64,000 nucleotides of DNA from Thelonectria olida (Eukaryota; Ascomycota; Sordariomycetes; Hypocreales; Nectriaceae): NCBI GenBank assembly GCA_020736575.1, contig JAGPYM010000006.1:1116001-1180000 (forward strand). Reading direction: 5' to 3'. Below, one piece after another: positions 53,544 through 64,000 of the stretch (positions are counted from its first letter, which is position 1; each line of letters begins with the position of its first letter). The notes beneath the pieces are model-generated. The model did no database searches. It worked only from the letters and a program-made list of their open reading frames with translations, and had not been told where the DNA came from. Made by a program: the position numbers and the translations under genes.

Positions 53544-56500
53544 GACGGAGGGCGGGAGAGGGGAACGGCGAGTCTTAAATGCAGCGAGCCGTGGGGGTGG
53601 TGGTGGTGGTGGTGGTGTCTAAGGAGTAAAACTAAGGGAGGGGTCTGGGTCAATCCCAGGCACAACGCGCAGCTGAGCAGGACTGCCCTAGAATCGCTCG
53701 TCAAAGTGAGGCAGAGGGCGGCCAAAAGTGAGACGGAGCTGACGGCGCAACAGAAACTTGCGGGGCGTCAAGCTAGGCACAGGTTCAAGTGCACTTGGTG
53801 CAGAATCAGGCTCAAGGTTGGGAGCTGACCGTCGTGGTAGACTCGTGGTGGAAGAGGGCGGGGACTAGCGTTTATTGTAGCGTGAGGGCCGAGTGGAAGA
53901 TTGGCTATCAAGAAATGAGGTGGAAAACAATGGCTGAGAAGCACGAAGCTGGAGGATAAGTAGGAAGTTGTCGGGTCCAGGCTGGTGGGCGTCGGCGTCA
54001 ACATGAAAGAACTTGGAACAGGGCCGGAGCCGCCTGGTCGGGCAGGGCCAGTCCAACGTTGCATGGGGCTGCGGTGCAGTCAGTCAGTGCAGCGCAAGTG
54101 GGTTCAGTGAGGTGGGTTGTCGCCTGCAGGTGGATCACCGCTAGGGACCTAGGGTCAGGTAAGGTAGGTGAGGTGAAGAAGATGGAAGCCACCTGCAGGA
54201 AGCGCGGGATCATGGGTTGAAGCCCAGGCGTTGAGTTGAGACTTGAAAGGGCAAAGGCTCGAGGAGGCTTTGTTAGCGCCTGCAGGAGTTCAGCTATGTA
54301 TTGTCGCTTGTCAGCATTTTGGGCGTGTTTGATCAGACTTGGGAACTCATTGTAAGCATCATCCAAGCAAGCTGCATGTTGGAGTTTGATTGTTCTGCGT
54401 TGTATCCATGGATCGTTGCTCGGTTCTGTGTCGCTAGGTGGCCAAATTGGCGTACGGCGTGGTCGACAACTTCCATCACGCAAACTGCCGTCGGTTCAAC
54501 CTAATTCCTGGTGCTATGATGGCAATTTCACTCATACCTTCTCACTTGCACTTTGCCTCCTCTTTTCCCGCTCTTCCACTTCGGCATGACCCCTCGGCCT
54601 ACCCATATAAAGAAGCCACCATTCCATCACAGCAAAGTACTCGAAGTTAAAGACAAATTCAATTTCTTAGAATTCCGCACGTGGGAATTGCGGTATTCAA
54701 TCTTAATGGGCCTTCCTGCCGACCGCCGTTCACTCTGCTTCAGTGTCCTCGATCGGCTTTCAGTTTCATTCATTGAATGCCTACCTAATTCGCGGCAAGA
54801 GTCAGCCCTGGCGTTGACACCAGTCACGGTGGATACCCTGATGACTTGTGCGAGCAGCCCAAAGCTGAACGGGCCACTGAAGTCACTGCCCCAGGTGCTG
54901 GCTGCTGTGCTGGCGCTCTTCACTTGCGCGGGGGTCAACATGGCGACTCTCGGGACCCAATCAATGGGTGCACTATCGAGTGTGATGTCATGCGCCAAAC
55001 TTGACCACCTGGGAGAAGCACTTGCCCAAAGTTGCCGCTTTTGCTTTTCGAGCCCCCCAAATGTTTCCACTCCAGAAAATACATCCCCCTCTCGGAGTGA
55101 CTCCGCGGGAATGACGATGGAAATGACGACAATCTCCTTTCAATCCCTCACTCTCCCTTGCCCATTCAGTCTCCATGCCTCGTAACCTTACGCGGCCTTA
55201 CATGTGCTGCTACGCGTATCGCATTGCCTATGGCCCGACGACCCGAGGAGCAGACGTGAAAGAATAAGAAAAATTCTCATCACTTGGGTCGAGATTCCCG
55301 CTGACCGTGCGTCCAAGTCTGCGCAAAACCCGCTGCGGCTGGGCATTGAATGGTCGCCGATGAGACCGAGAAAAAAGAGTGAGGAATGAGGCAACGCATG
55401 GGATGGTTCACTACCTTAGCTGCCGACTGAACAGGCCCGAGAGCAAACCACCACGCCAAGTACAACGTGCAGCCCTTCCCTTCCCTATCCTCGGGCGCTA
55501 CAGCCACGCTATGCTGGTCCGTCCCTGTTCTCCCTAGATCCAGATGCGGGTGGGGAAGCTGGTCTGCTAATGAGCCAAGGGAGCAAACGATGGCTTGAAC
55601 TCCTCGGGGCCCTTTGATGAGCAAAGTTCAATAATTCCAACGGCTAAAAGGGCACACATCCATCAAGCTACGATGCAACTTGCGTCGGACATAGATCGCT
55701 AGGCCCAAGTAAGCAAGCAACCACCATCAGGCTGACAACGTGGGTAGCCTTCTTATCAAGGGGCCAGGCTGACTGCAATGCTGCAAATGAAGGATCAAAC
55801 ACACAAAGTACCACTGCAATGCTAGCCTCGAACAAGCTGCCATGGTCAGCCAATTGGCCATCACACAATCCAACGCAACCCCAAGATGATGAGGGATATC
55901 TCCCATGGTATGGTGGTCAATGGTCAAGGGCCAGGGTCTCTGCCCTGGTCGACTTCAATAAACCCCTCGAAAAGGTTGCTCTGGCGTGGGAGGCGGTTGC
56001 ATAGACTATGTTGGCTTCGACCACAGCCGGTGAAACTAACGAGTTCTACGGAAGATCTGATGCGCATGACGCAAAGGTCAAGGCCTGTGTACCTTGACAC
56101 AGATCGTTCGACAACAAAGCAAAAGGCCCTCTCTCCTCAATGCTGATTTTACCTTTTGGTCAACACCCCCGCGCCGCGAGGTTGCAGGGAGCAATCGGTC
56201 GGCCGCATGAAGCTTACCGCCTTCATAGATTCATCAAACATGGAAGATGATGCGAGTTGAAGCATTCAAACACCACAGCAGGCACTTCTCATGTAAGGGA
56301 ATCCTCCCTAAAGAAGGCATATTTCGGCAAGGAACCCTTCCGAATCTTGTGAGAATTCGAGACAGGAGTTTTACTGTTCCGCCAGACAGACTCCTCCATC
56401 ATGGTACGACGCACGCAACATCACCGAAACCACCGCTACCACCATGCCGGGTTCCAACGCACCGAACGAGCGAGACAAACCCTGTTCAGCCCATGGCTGC

Positions 56501-59500
56501 AGTTCATGTACTTCTTACAGGACATGCATTATGAATATTGTTATCAACTGGACCGTCCCGAGCCCAAAGCTGGACTATTTGGCTGGAAGCACAAAGAACC
56601 ATCCAGATAGAGACGCCATTTTCCAAGTTCGAGCCCTGCCCAGCTGAACCTATCCCCCACTCAGGCGCGCCAACTCTTGGCTACGTAGAATATCGGCATG
56701 TCTCACTCGTTGGGCCAGCCGTGCCCGTCCGACTTTCTTTTTCCTCTGTCACATTGCTTCAAGCCCCTCCAGCTCCATTCAACTCCGGCACGGCACAGAT
56801 GGGGAATATGGCCGGGGGCTGGCATTCGGTTGACTGAATTGTTCTTTGCCGATGTAGCGTCCCTCACCATATCAGATCATTTAAGGAATGAACTCCATCA
56901 AGGGAGACAATCCTCCGCCTTAGTGGATATTCGAATACTCTGTCGTCCCTCCTTTTACCTCAGTCGAGCCGATGGATGGGCACGTCATTCCACCGTCAAG
57001 GTTCCTTTCAACCAGGCTTTGATGCTTTTCGGCGCGATATTCACACCAAGTCACCTCCAAGGTGGCATCCATCCAGCACAGCCAGCACCTCCTCCACACT
57101 TTTCCTCATTCCCCTCTCGCGTGTCAATCCAGTACCTTGGGCTCTCTGGCGCATGCATCTCGTAAGCGCGCTCTCCACGTGGGTCATGACTCGGCCATCG
57201 CCGTGCCGGCCAACCTTGGCCATGCATGCTACCGACAAGTAACTCACATTGGTCTGTTCCATCCAGCTCAGCCGGCATTTATCGATCACCAATCTTTCGG
57301 CCAGCATTGCGGACAAGCATGCTAATAATTACCTAACCATTTGTTGTTTCGTCTCCGGCTCCTACGCCAACTTCTTTGGTCCTTGCGATGCCAGGCTACC
57401 GTTGCTTGGAACCAAGGAACACCCTCGTTGCAAACCAACCCGCAGGTCTGGATCGTTCTAAAGCCATGAACATCAAGGCGGCGCAACATGGCTTGCCCCA
57501 GCGCTCCCAATTGCTGGAATAAACAATAGAGTTTTTACTTGTAGGTACAGCCACGGGCAGATCTTAAGGTTTCCATGCATCTGGGCGAGAAACGATGCCT
57601 CCTTCGTCAATTGTTCAAGTTACGAATAATCATCAGTCGACTTGTCACCATCCCGCGTCGTGGCAGAAAAACAGCAAATGTCCCGCAAAGTCTTTTAAAC
57701 GATTGTGGCCCAGTTTCACGCCAAGTTGGGCTATTCAGGAAACCCTGCCGGTGTTTCCGCGTAAAACGGGTCTCCGCGCAAAAAGAATCCCGACATGGAC
57801 TGATTTGCTCAAGTTGGACAACAGCAACATTGTCGATGATGCTTTGAGATCTCGATCTCTTCGAAAAATGCCATGTTTGTGGAGGCGGAATTTCCTGGAA
57901 ACTTGAAACCTGCAACACTGATAACCAAGGCAGGCAGGCATATTAGTGACCATCTCTATAGCTCCCGGCTCCTTGCCTTGGCCCTTCCTGTCGTCCGCAG
58001 CGTATGCACAGAGGACAGGAGGGATCTGGCGCATACATAACAACATCGGCGTGGCACAACAGTCGGTTGTGTACCTGCCAAAATCTCGAAGCGACATCCC
58101 GCCGAGGGCGGTGTGATTGGGATACATGCTGACATGATGCTAACGAAGCCGCCATGCCCTACCTATTTACCTGATTATACCTAGCGGAATTACCAATATC
58201 GGTTCAGTTAAGCCTCTGCGAAGCTTGTTTTCCAGCCCAGAAAAGACAACCAAACCTACGAATAAGCGCAAGTAAACTATCGTGGCGAAGATGAGCACCC
58301 ATCCACACTTCACATCACACCAGAACAACTGTAAAAGCATCATGAATGGCAAAGCTAGGGACGAACCATGACCTATCAACCAGTGGAGGCGGCCATGCAC
58401 CTTTTCGGATTGCTGCTCATCCGAGTGCCGGCAGTCATGGCGAACCTTCATCCCGTCCCGATCTCAACACCACACCACCACCATGAGACTTTTCAGCGAG
58501 TGATACCAAAACTTCCCCAGTGTTCGCAAGCCGTGTGTTGGCCGCTCAGTGGCTGTCCGGGGCTCGCGGCGTCAGCAATGGTGACACTACTGCACGCCTC
58601 GCAGGGCTCGCCTTCACCGCGAGACGTCCCCTTCAGCGTACTTGCCCCTGGCTGAAAATCGATGACGGGGCCGTCTAATTGGGCGTTAGTTTCATGCCTG
58701 TTTGTTTGTTGACATGGCTCTGCCCGCTCAATATGCATGCCTCTTTCTCGGCCAGTCGGGTGCGGGGTTTGAGAGACATGCTCACCGATGCGGGGGATCT
58801 TCAGCCGAGGGGGGACCCATTACTCAAGGCCATGAGCGCAAGCCCTGGCTGATGTCGTTTCCGAAGCTGCCCATTCGCCAGGGCTCTCGCTGCGGACTGA
58901 TATGTCACTAGCGATTAGGTACGGGGATGCTGTGGTGGGGAGAGGATATGTGGCAGAGCAGCTGAGCAATGTTGACATTCGAGGTTGAAAGGTGTGAGAC
59001 ATGAAGCCCCGATCAGGCTCTTCGCGCCGCTATTCAGAGTCTAATCCTCCATGTCTTATCAGGATGCCACATTGGTCAATAGCCTGATCAATGGCAATTA
59101 ACCATGCATTATCTCGGAGCGCCTCCCCCGCATAGTAGCCCTACGAGATAACAGCCGTGTCGGCTGCGATAGTCACACAAGACAAGACAAGACGACGGGA
59201 ATCCTTCCTGTCTTGCTTTAACATTACCGCTTCGGAAGCAGTCCGAGTCCCCGGCCTTCGGGGAAGAAGAGGATAAGATAAGCGAGCTTTTCTATGTCAT
59301 GAAGCTCGGCTCGGAATCCCAGACTGAGGTTGATGCCGTGAACCAGCATCAACCATGCACGTGGCGAGCACAAATTGACCTGTTCGCCTGTTTGTTGGGT
59401 GCAATCGGCGCTATTTGACGCAAGTTTATGAAAACAGATCTTGTGGGAACCCGTGGCAACCGTGCAATCAGTGGTCATCTGAGACAAAACAAGATCATCG

Positions 59501-60380
59501 GATGGAGGGCGCGGGAGCGGGAAACATTGAAACGGTGAAACTCAATGGCCCAATCGCGCAGATCAGCGTTGTCAACGTGGGAGAGAAGCTCATCCGTGGT
59601 TTGCGGGTGGGAATTCATTCGCCAATAACTGGCTCGACAACAGATTACCTCGGTTCTGGTCGTAGGACAAAGAGGGCTTACAGTATGTCTAATTATCTTT
59701 AATCCGCGTTGTGAGTTCAATGCAGTGTAACTGCAGGCTTTCACCGAGGTTCAGAGACAGGCATTGAGTGGTGAGGTTATCAGTCGTCTAGGCTAAAGTT
59801 GGCTGGCTGCATTCTCAATCGGTGTATGCTGGCCTTATCAAGTCGTCGCAGTGCTTACTGGTTCGAGAAGCAGTTGCGAATGCTTTGATGATACGAAAGC
59901 ACAAGGAGATAGTTAGAAGTCGGAGTTGGTCAAGGCGCACGTAGGTAGGTGAGCTATGGCAACCCAGGTAATGAGATGGTCGTATCATGGCGATACATTC
60001 CGTCCCCTGCTGCCTTTAGTCAGGACTTATGCCGCAATCCAAAGTCGAATCTTTTTCAAGTTCAACAAACTACCCAGAGCCGTTCAACGTTGACTGCAGG
60101 TGCTGGATAAACATGGCAGAATCCACCAATCCGAAAGAAGGTTGACGATACATAACCTTGCGACTTGAATTCTCCTACTCCGTATTAGCAGGGGAAAGCC
60201 AATCAAGGGGTCGTTTTGAAAATTTTCAACAGCAAGGGCCCTTCCATATCAAGACCACGATACATGGTGCCATCTCCTGTCAACATCTCTCGATAGGAGA
60301 CCAAATTGTAATGAGCATCGACATGCAAGAGCCCAACAGTCGAACCGTTAGGCCGCCCGCCGTTGAGTCCTGACTGCTAG
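53544..60380. other. Gene-poor region of about 6.8 kb
   Basis: Many frames of 60-210 codons on both strands, none with domains, codon bias or splice partners. The longest, 54553-55185 plus with 54627-55070 minus across it, gives no recognisable protein. There is a run of AGGT-like units near 54120-54175 and an ACAAG triplicate near 59180. No transposon, tRNA or rRNA recognised. It may include distal regulatory DNA for the SPX-EXS gene or non-coding transcripts. Confidence 0.45.
53596..53616. repeat. Trinucleotide repeat (GGT)7
   Basis: Seven GGT units on plus, that is (ACC)7 in the presumed leader of the minus-strand gene starting at 53543. Confidence 0.85.
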
Positions 60381-60700
60381 CAGCAACTGTTGGGCCAATT
60401 CCATGACGTATCATTGGCTTGCCCCCTGGGGTCGCACAAACTTGTTCCCACCAACGCTCCGCGATTGGCTTCTATTCGGGGCACGTTGACATGACGACTT
60501 GTCTTACTTCGTACAGACCGAGATTTCGTCTCCTCCCCTCGGTCACCATATCAAGGCATTCCTCCTACCTACGCACATGAGAGAGAGAGACGCTCGCATC
60601 ACTGCCGACCAGTTGCCGTCGTCGCATCTCTCTTTTCCCCTCGATCTGATGATCGCCATCCCTGCAGAACCTGCCTCATGTCCCGTCATCACCCCTCGTC
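60381..60700 (+). promoter_or_regulatory. Promoter region of the SPX-EXS gene
   Basis: Three CCAAT boxes (CCAAT 60395-60399; ATTGG 60413-60417 and 60464-60468) and a CRE-like TGACGTA (60404-60410) sit 230-310 bp before the ATG. A single CACGTT, the low-affinity core of PHO-type bHLH factors, is at 60482-60487. Whether any is used is unknown. Confidence 0.4.
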
Positions 60701-63700
60701 ATGAAGTTTGCAAAGGACCTTGAGCGCGAGGCCGTACCTGGTAATGAAGCACACGACACCCTGCGATAAGCTCCCCCCCCTTTAGCCTATCGCGACCACC
60801 ACCATAGAAAAAAAATTCGGGACTGGATAGCTGACTGTTTGCGCGTCTTTCAGAATGGCGCATCAAGTATCTCAACTATAAAGCCGGCAAGAAACACATC
60901 AAAGCCGTGACGAGGGCCATCACGCGCGCCCATGCTTCCCCCAACGGCTCCGGGCCGCTCCGCGCTTCGACTTTTCTCCCACCTTTGACGCCTCGACACA
61001 AAGCAAGGAACGACGACAACCCAAACACTGGCGCATCGGGCGCCATCGGCACCCCGTCGGCCGCGAAGCCTGGCCCTTCTCCTCGTCCAAACGAAAACGC
61101 ATCTCTCAGACGCTCTGGCGATAACCGCGGCTATGGCAGCATCAGCGGGACGCCAGAAGAGCGTGCCACCCAGTCGACGTTACACAGCACCAACGACTTC
61201 GAGCTGCCAGGTCCTGCCCTCAAGGTCCAGGATGAACGCCTCTCCGCCTCTCCAGACCAGATTGACACGGTCCAACGAAACCCCAGGCGAACACAGGCAC
61301 GACGGAGCCTGTCCATGGCTGCCCCTCCCACGGCCACCACTGTTGGATCTCCTATAACTGGCCTTTTTCACCAAGCGACTGTATCAACCATGGAATCTCC
61401 TGGTCATCTTCGTCGGTTCTTCACTCATGCGTCCACTGCGAGAGGCGAGGGCAGAGTCGAGATGCAGAACTTCGATCTCGTGCGCGAAAGGGAACGAGAA
61501 TTTTTCAGTTTTCTAGACACCGAGCTCGATAAGGTCGAAGCTTTCTACAAGATGAAGGAGGAACAGGCCGGACAGCGTTTGGACGTCCTGAGAGTGCAAC
61601 TGCACGAAATGCGAAACCGTCGAATCGAGGAAATGGCACACGCGCGAGCCCTACAGGAAGAGCGCGCACTCCAAAACCGCATCGGAGCCAGTGGTGACAA
61701 CGGCGACAAGTTAAACGGATGGGTCAATCCGATCAAGTCTAAGATCTTCCCGCTTGGTCCCAACTCGAAGAACTTGCAAAGAATGGGTCAGGCCCCGAGC
61801 GTCCGTAACGGTACCCAGGGCGATGCCGTGAGGGATTACATTCGACGACCAGAAGACCACGAGGTCCCCTATCGAACCGCCAAGCGCAAGCTGAAGCTGG
61901 CGTTGCAGGAGTTCTACCGTGGCCTAGAACTCCTCAAGTCTTACGCCATGCTCAACCGCACCGCCTTCCGGAAGCTCAACAAGAAGTACGACAAGGCGAT
62001 TAACGCTCGCCCGCCCTACCGTTACATGAACGAAAAGGTCAACAAGGCTTGGTTCGTCAACAGCGATGTCCTAGAGAACCACATCCAGGTGGTTGAGGAC
62101 CTCTACGCTCGCTATTTCGAACGTGGCAACCACAAGCTGGCTGCGGGTAAGCTCCGCAAGCTCAACAAGAAGCCCGAGGATCAGTCTATTGGCATGTTTC
62201 AGAACGGCCTGCTCATTGGCACGGGCGCTGTCTTTGCCATCCAAGGTCTCATTTACGGCGGCCAACTGTTGTTTGACGATGACCCCACTGTTCGTGTCCA
62301 GACGAGCTATCTCATGCAGATATACGGCGGCTACTTCTTGATGTTGATGCTGTTCGCCCTGTTTTGCATCGACTGCGCCCTTTGGAACCAGGACAAAGTC
62401 AACTACCCCTTCATCTTCGAGTTTGACCAGAGACATTCCCTCGACTGGAGAGAGCTGGCTCAGTTTCCCAGCTTCTTCTTCCTTCTCCTAGGTCTCTTCA
62501 TGTGGGTCAACTTTAGCAGATACGGGGCTCAAGAGATGTACATCTACTACCCGGTGATTTTGGTGTTTGTGAGCGTCGTCATCATCTTCTTCCCAGCTCC
62601 GGTCCTGTGGCATCGGAGCCGGAGATGGTTTGTTTATTCACATGTGAGTCAAGCACCTGCCTCGTTCGCTTCAGGTGGTAATTGATATTGACTCTACGCA
62701 GTGGCGTTTACTTCTAGCCGGCATCTATCCCGTTGAGTTTCGAGATTTCTTCCTCGGTGATATTTACTGCTCTCTCACATATGCAACTGCGGTATGGTTT
62801 CTGAAGACATCAAGCTATGACAACCGACTGACAATGAGTAGAATATTGAGCTGTTCTTTTGTCTTTACGCAAACAGCTGGGATAATCCAACACAGTGCAA
62901 CTCCAACCACTCCCGTTTGCTCGGGTTCTTCACAGCGTTGCCTCCGATTTGGCGTCTTTTGCAGTGCCTTCGCCGATACAAAGATACCCAGAACGTGTTC
63001 CCTCATCTCGTCAACGGTGGCAAGTATACAGCCACCATCCTTGCGGCCGTCATGCTTTCTCTTTATCGTCTCAGCGGCACTCATACCAGACTTGGTCTTT
63101 TCATTACCTTCTCCACCGTCAATAGTATCTACTGCTGTAAGTCTCTTATTCATCCTTCAGGTTCTCACCAAATGCAATGGTTACTAAGACCAATCACAGC
63201 TATTTGGGATCTGTTCATGGATTTCTCCCTTCTTCAGCCTCAGTCACGGCACTGGGCTCTTCGTGACATTCTTGCCCTGAAGCGACGTTGGGTCTACTAC
63301 TTCATCATGGTTGTCGACCCCATTCTTCGATTCGCCTGGATTTTCTACGCCATCTTCACCCACGACAAGCAGCACTCCACCATTGTTTCCTTCATGGTTG
63401 CGTTTATGGAAGTCCTCCGCCGTGGCATGTGGGCGCTTTTCCGCGTCGAAAACGAGCACTGCGCCAACGTCTCCCAGTACAAAGCCTCCCGCGACGTGCC
63501 CCTCCCCTACCGCATGGAGCCTCTCATCGAGCGCGCCAGCATCGACGCCGTCCCCATCTCGCGCCAGGGCACCGCCGTCTCGTCCCACAGGCTTCCCACC
63601 GCCACGACTACGGGCGCAGCCAGCCCTTACGTCGACGAGGGCTTGTCGCGCCGCAGGACCGAGGTGCCACCGCCGCCGAAGCGCAACTTCTCGCGCATCC

Positions 63701-63876
63701 TCGCCGAGGCCCACAAGCAGGACTTTGAAAAGAAGCGTCGTCCTTTGGGCCAAGTGGAAGACGAGGCTGCCAACGGTGTGCCGAGCGACGATGACGATGA
63801 CGATGAGACCGATGAGATTGTCAGCCTTCTTGTGAGGGAAGATGACGGCGTGAGTCCAGGCAACACTCAAGTCTAA
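60701..63876 (+). CDS. syg1: SPX-EXS phosphate exporter, SYG1/XPR1 homologue
   Basis: Exons 60701-60740, 60854-62643, 62702-62791, 62842-63136 and 63200-63876 give 963 residues. The 40-nt first exon supplies MKFAKDLEREAVP, the expected SPX start. SPX helix 1 (EWRIKYLNYKAGKKHIKAV) is followed by an insert of about 200 disordered residues, then the helices FFSFLDTELDKVEAFYKMKE and KLALQEFYRGLELLKSYAML with the basic FRKLNKKYDK, where inositol pyrophosphates bind in this family. Membrane helices start at about residue 440, and the EXS domain covers WRLLLAGIYPVEFRDFFLGD, TALPPIWRLLQCLRRYKDTQ, GGKYTATILAAVMLSLY and WVYYFIMVVDPILRFAWIFY. An acidic tail ends the protein. XPR1 exports phosphate; yeast Syg1 is less clear. 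The last intron (63137-63199) is stop-free and 3n. Confidence 0.93.
63137..63199 (+). other. Stop-free 3n intron in the SPX-EXS gene
   Basis: 63 nt with GTAAGT, a TTACTAAG branch and CACAG, yet open in frame. Retention would add 21 residues inside the EXS domain between NSIYC and IWDLF. Splicing restores the family spacing. Confidence 0.7.
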
Positions 63877-64000
63877 GTTAGATTAAGCATTTCCATAGTA
63901 GATTTATACATGCATGGATTGTACATATAGGGACGGGCGGGAAATTCGGCAGACACGAATAGCGTTGGGCTAATTCCATAGAACATGTAATAGCAGGTAT
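63877..64000. other. 3' flank of the SPX-EXS gene
   Basis: The last 124 bp of the window; nothing else seen. Confidence 0.5.

Noticed and set aside
54553..55185. 210-codon frame in the right gene-poor region
   Set aside because: No domain or bias, overlapped by an equally empty frame on the other strand.
63244..63870. 208-codon frame antisense to the last exon of the SPX-EXS gene
   Set aside because: Shadow of strongly biased codons on the real strand.

Overview
The window looks like nuclear DNA of a filamentous ascomycete (Pezizomycotina, probably Sordariomycetes; I cannot name the genus). The evidence is many short introns (about 46-70 nt) with GT..AG ends and CTRAC branch sites, C-ending codon preference, and a gene set typical of these fungi: a Zn2Cys6 regulator, an ABCC transporter, an MFS transporter, an SPX-EXS phosphate exporter and a CAF-1 large subunit. 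Base composition is near balanced. I see no AT-rich RIP-like blocks, no recognisable transposon, no rRNA and no convincing tRNA.

Layout, left to right. A glutathione-peroxidase-like thiol peroxidase (464-1045) is followed by about 13 kb with no convincing gene, which ends in a pyrimidine-rich leader in front of a Zn2Cys6 transcription factor of PRO1/RosA/NosA type (14293-16933). Next come an acidic tandem-repeat protein of unknown function (18321-19085, minus), the glutathione-degradation amidotransferase DUG3 (19732-21338, minus), the CRL4 adaptor Cdt2 (22988-25348, plus), a large tail-anchored heme-oxygenase-like protein (25903-27405, minus) and a drug/metabolite-type transporter (28939-30436, minus). 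The next stretch holds a BTB-like hypothetical (31732-32766), a cytosolic PBP2/Ca3427-like protein divergent from an MFS transporter (33046-36453), a 17-exon ABCC transporter (37230-42575) and, convergent with it, an ALKBH8-like oxygenase (42708-43436). Two very small zinc-finger-like ORFs follow (44545-44760 and 45546-45803). The right part carries a disordered conserved fungal protein (45985-48600), CAF-1 large subunit (49385-51329), another conserved disordered protein (52485-53543), about 7 kb without a gene, and the SPX-EXS protein SYG1/XPR1 (60701-63876).

Functional themes. (1) Thiol/redox: the peroxidase and DUG3. (2) S-phase and PCNA: Cdt2 and CAF-1, the latter with a canonical PIP box and a dense cluster of MCB/E2F-like sites upstream. 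(3) Membrane transport: four transporters. There is no biosynthetic core enzyme, so this is not a secondary-metabolite cluster. The points I find most worth checking are an in-frame upstream extension of the peroxidase that looks like a mitochondrial presequence, the tandem-repeat acidic protein, the G1/S promoter of CAF-1, a GC-AG intron in the ABCC gene, two stop-free 3n introns, and the two mini zinc-finger ORFs. Exon boundaries were read by eye from splice signals, frame continuity and family expectations; none has been tested against RNA.
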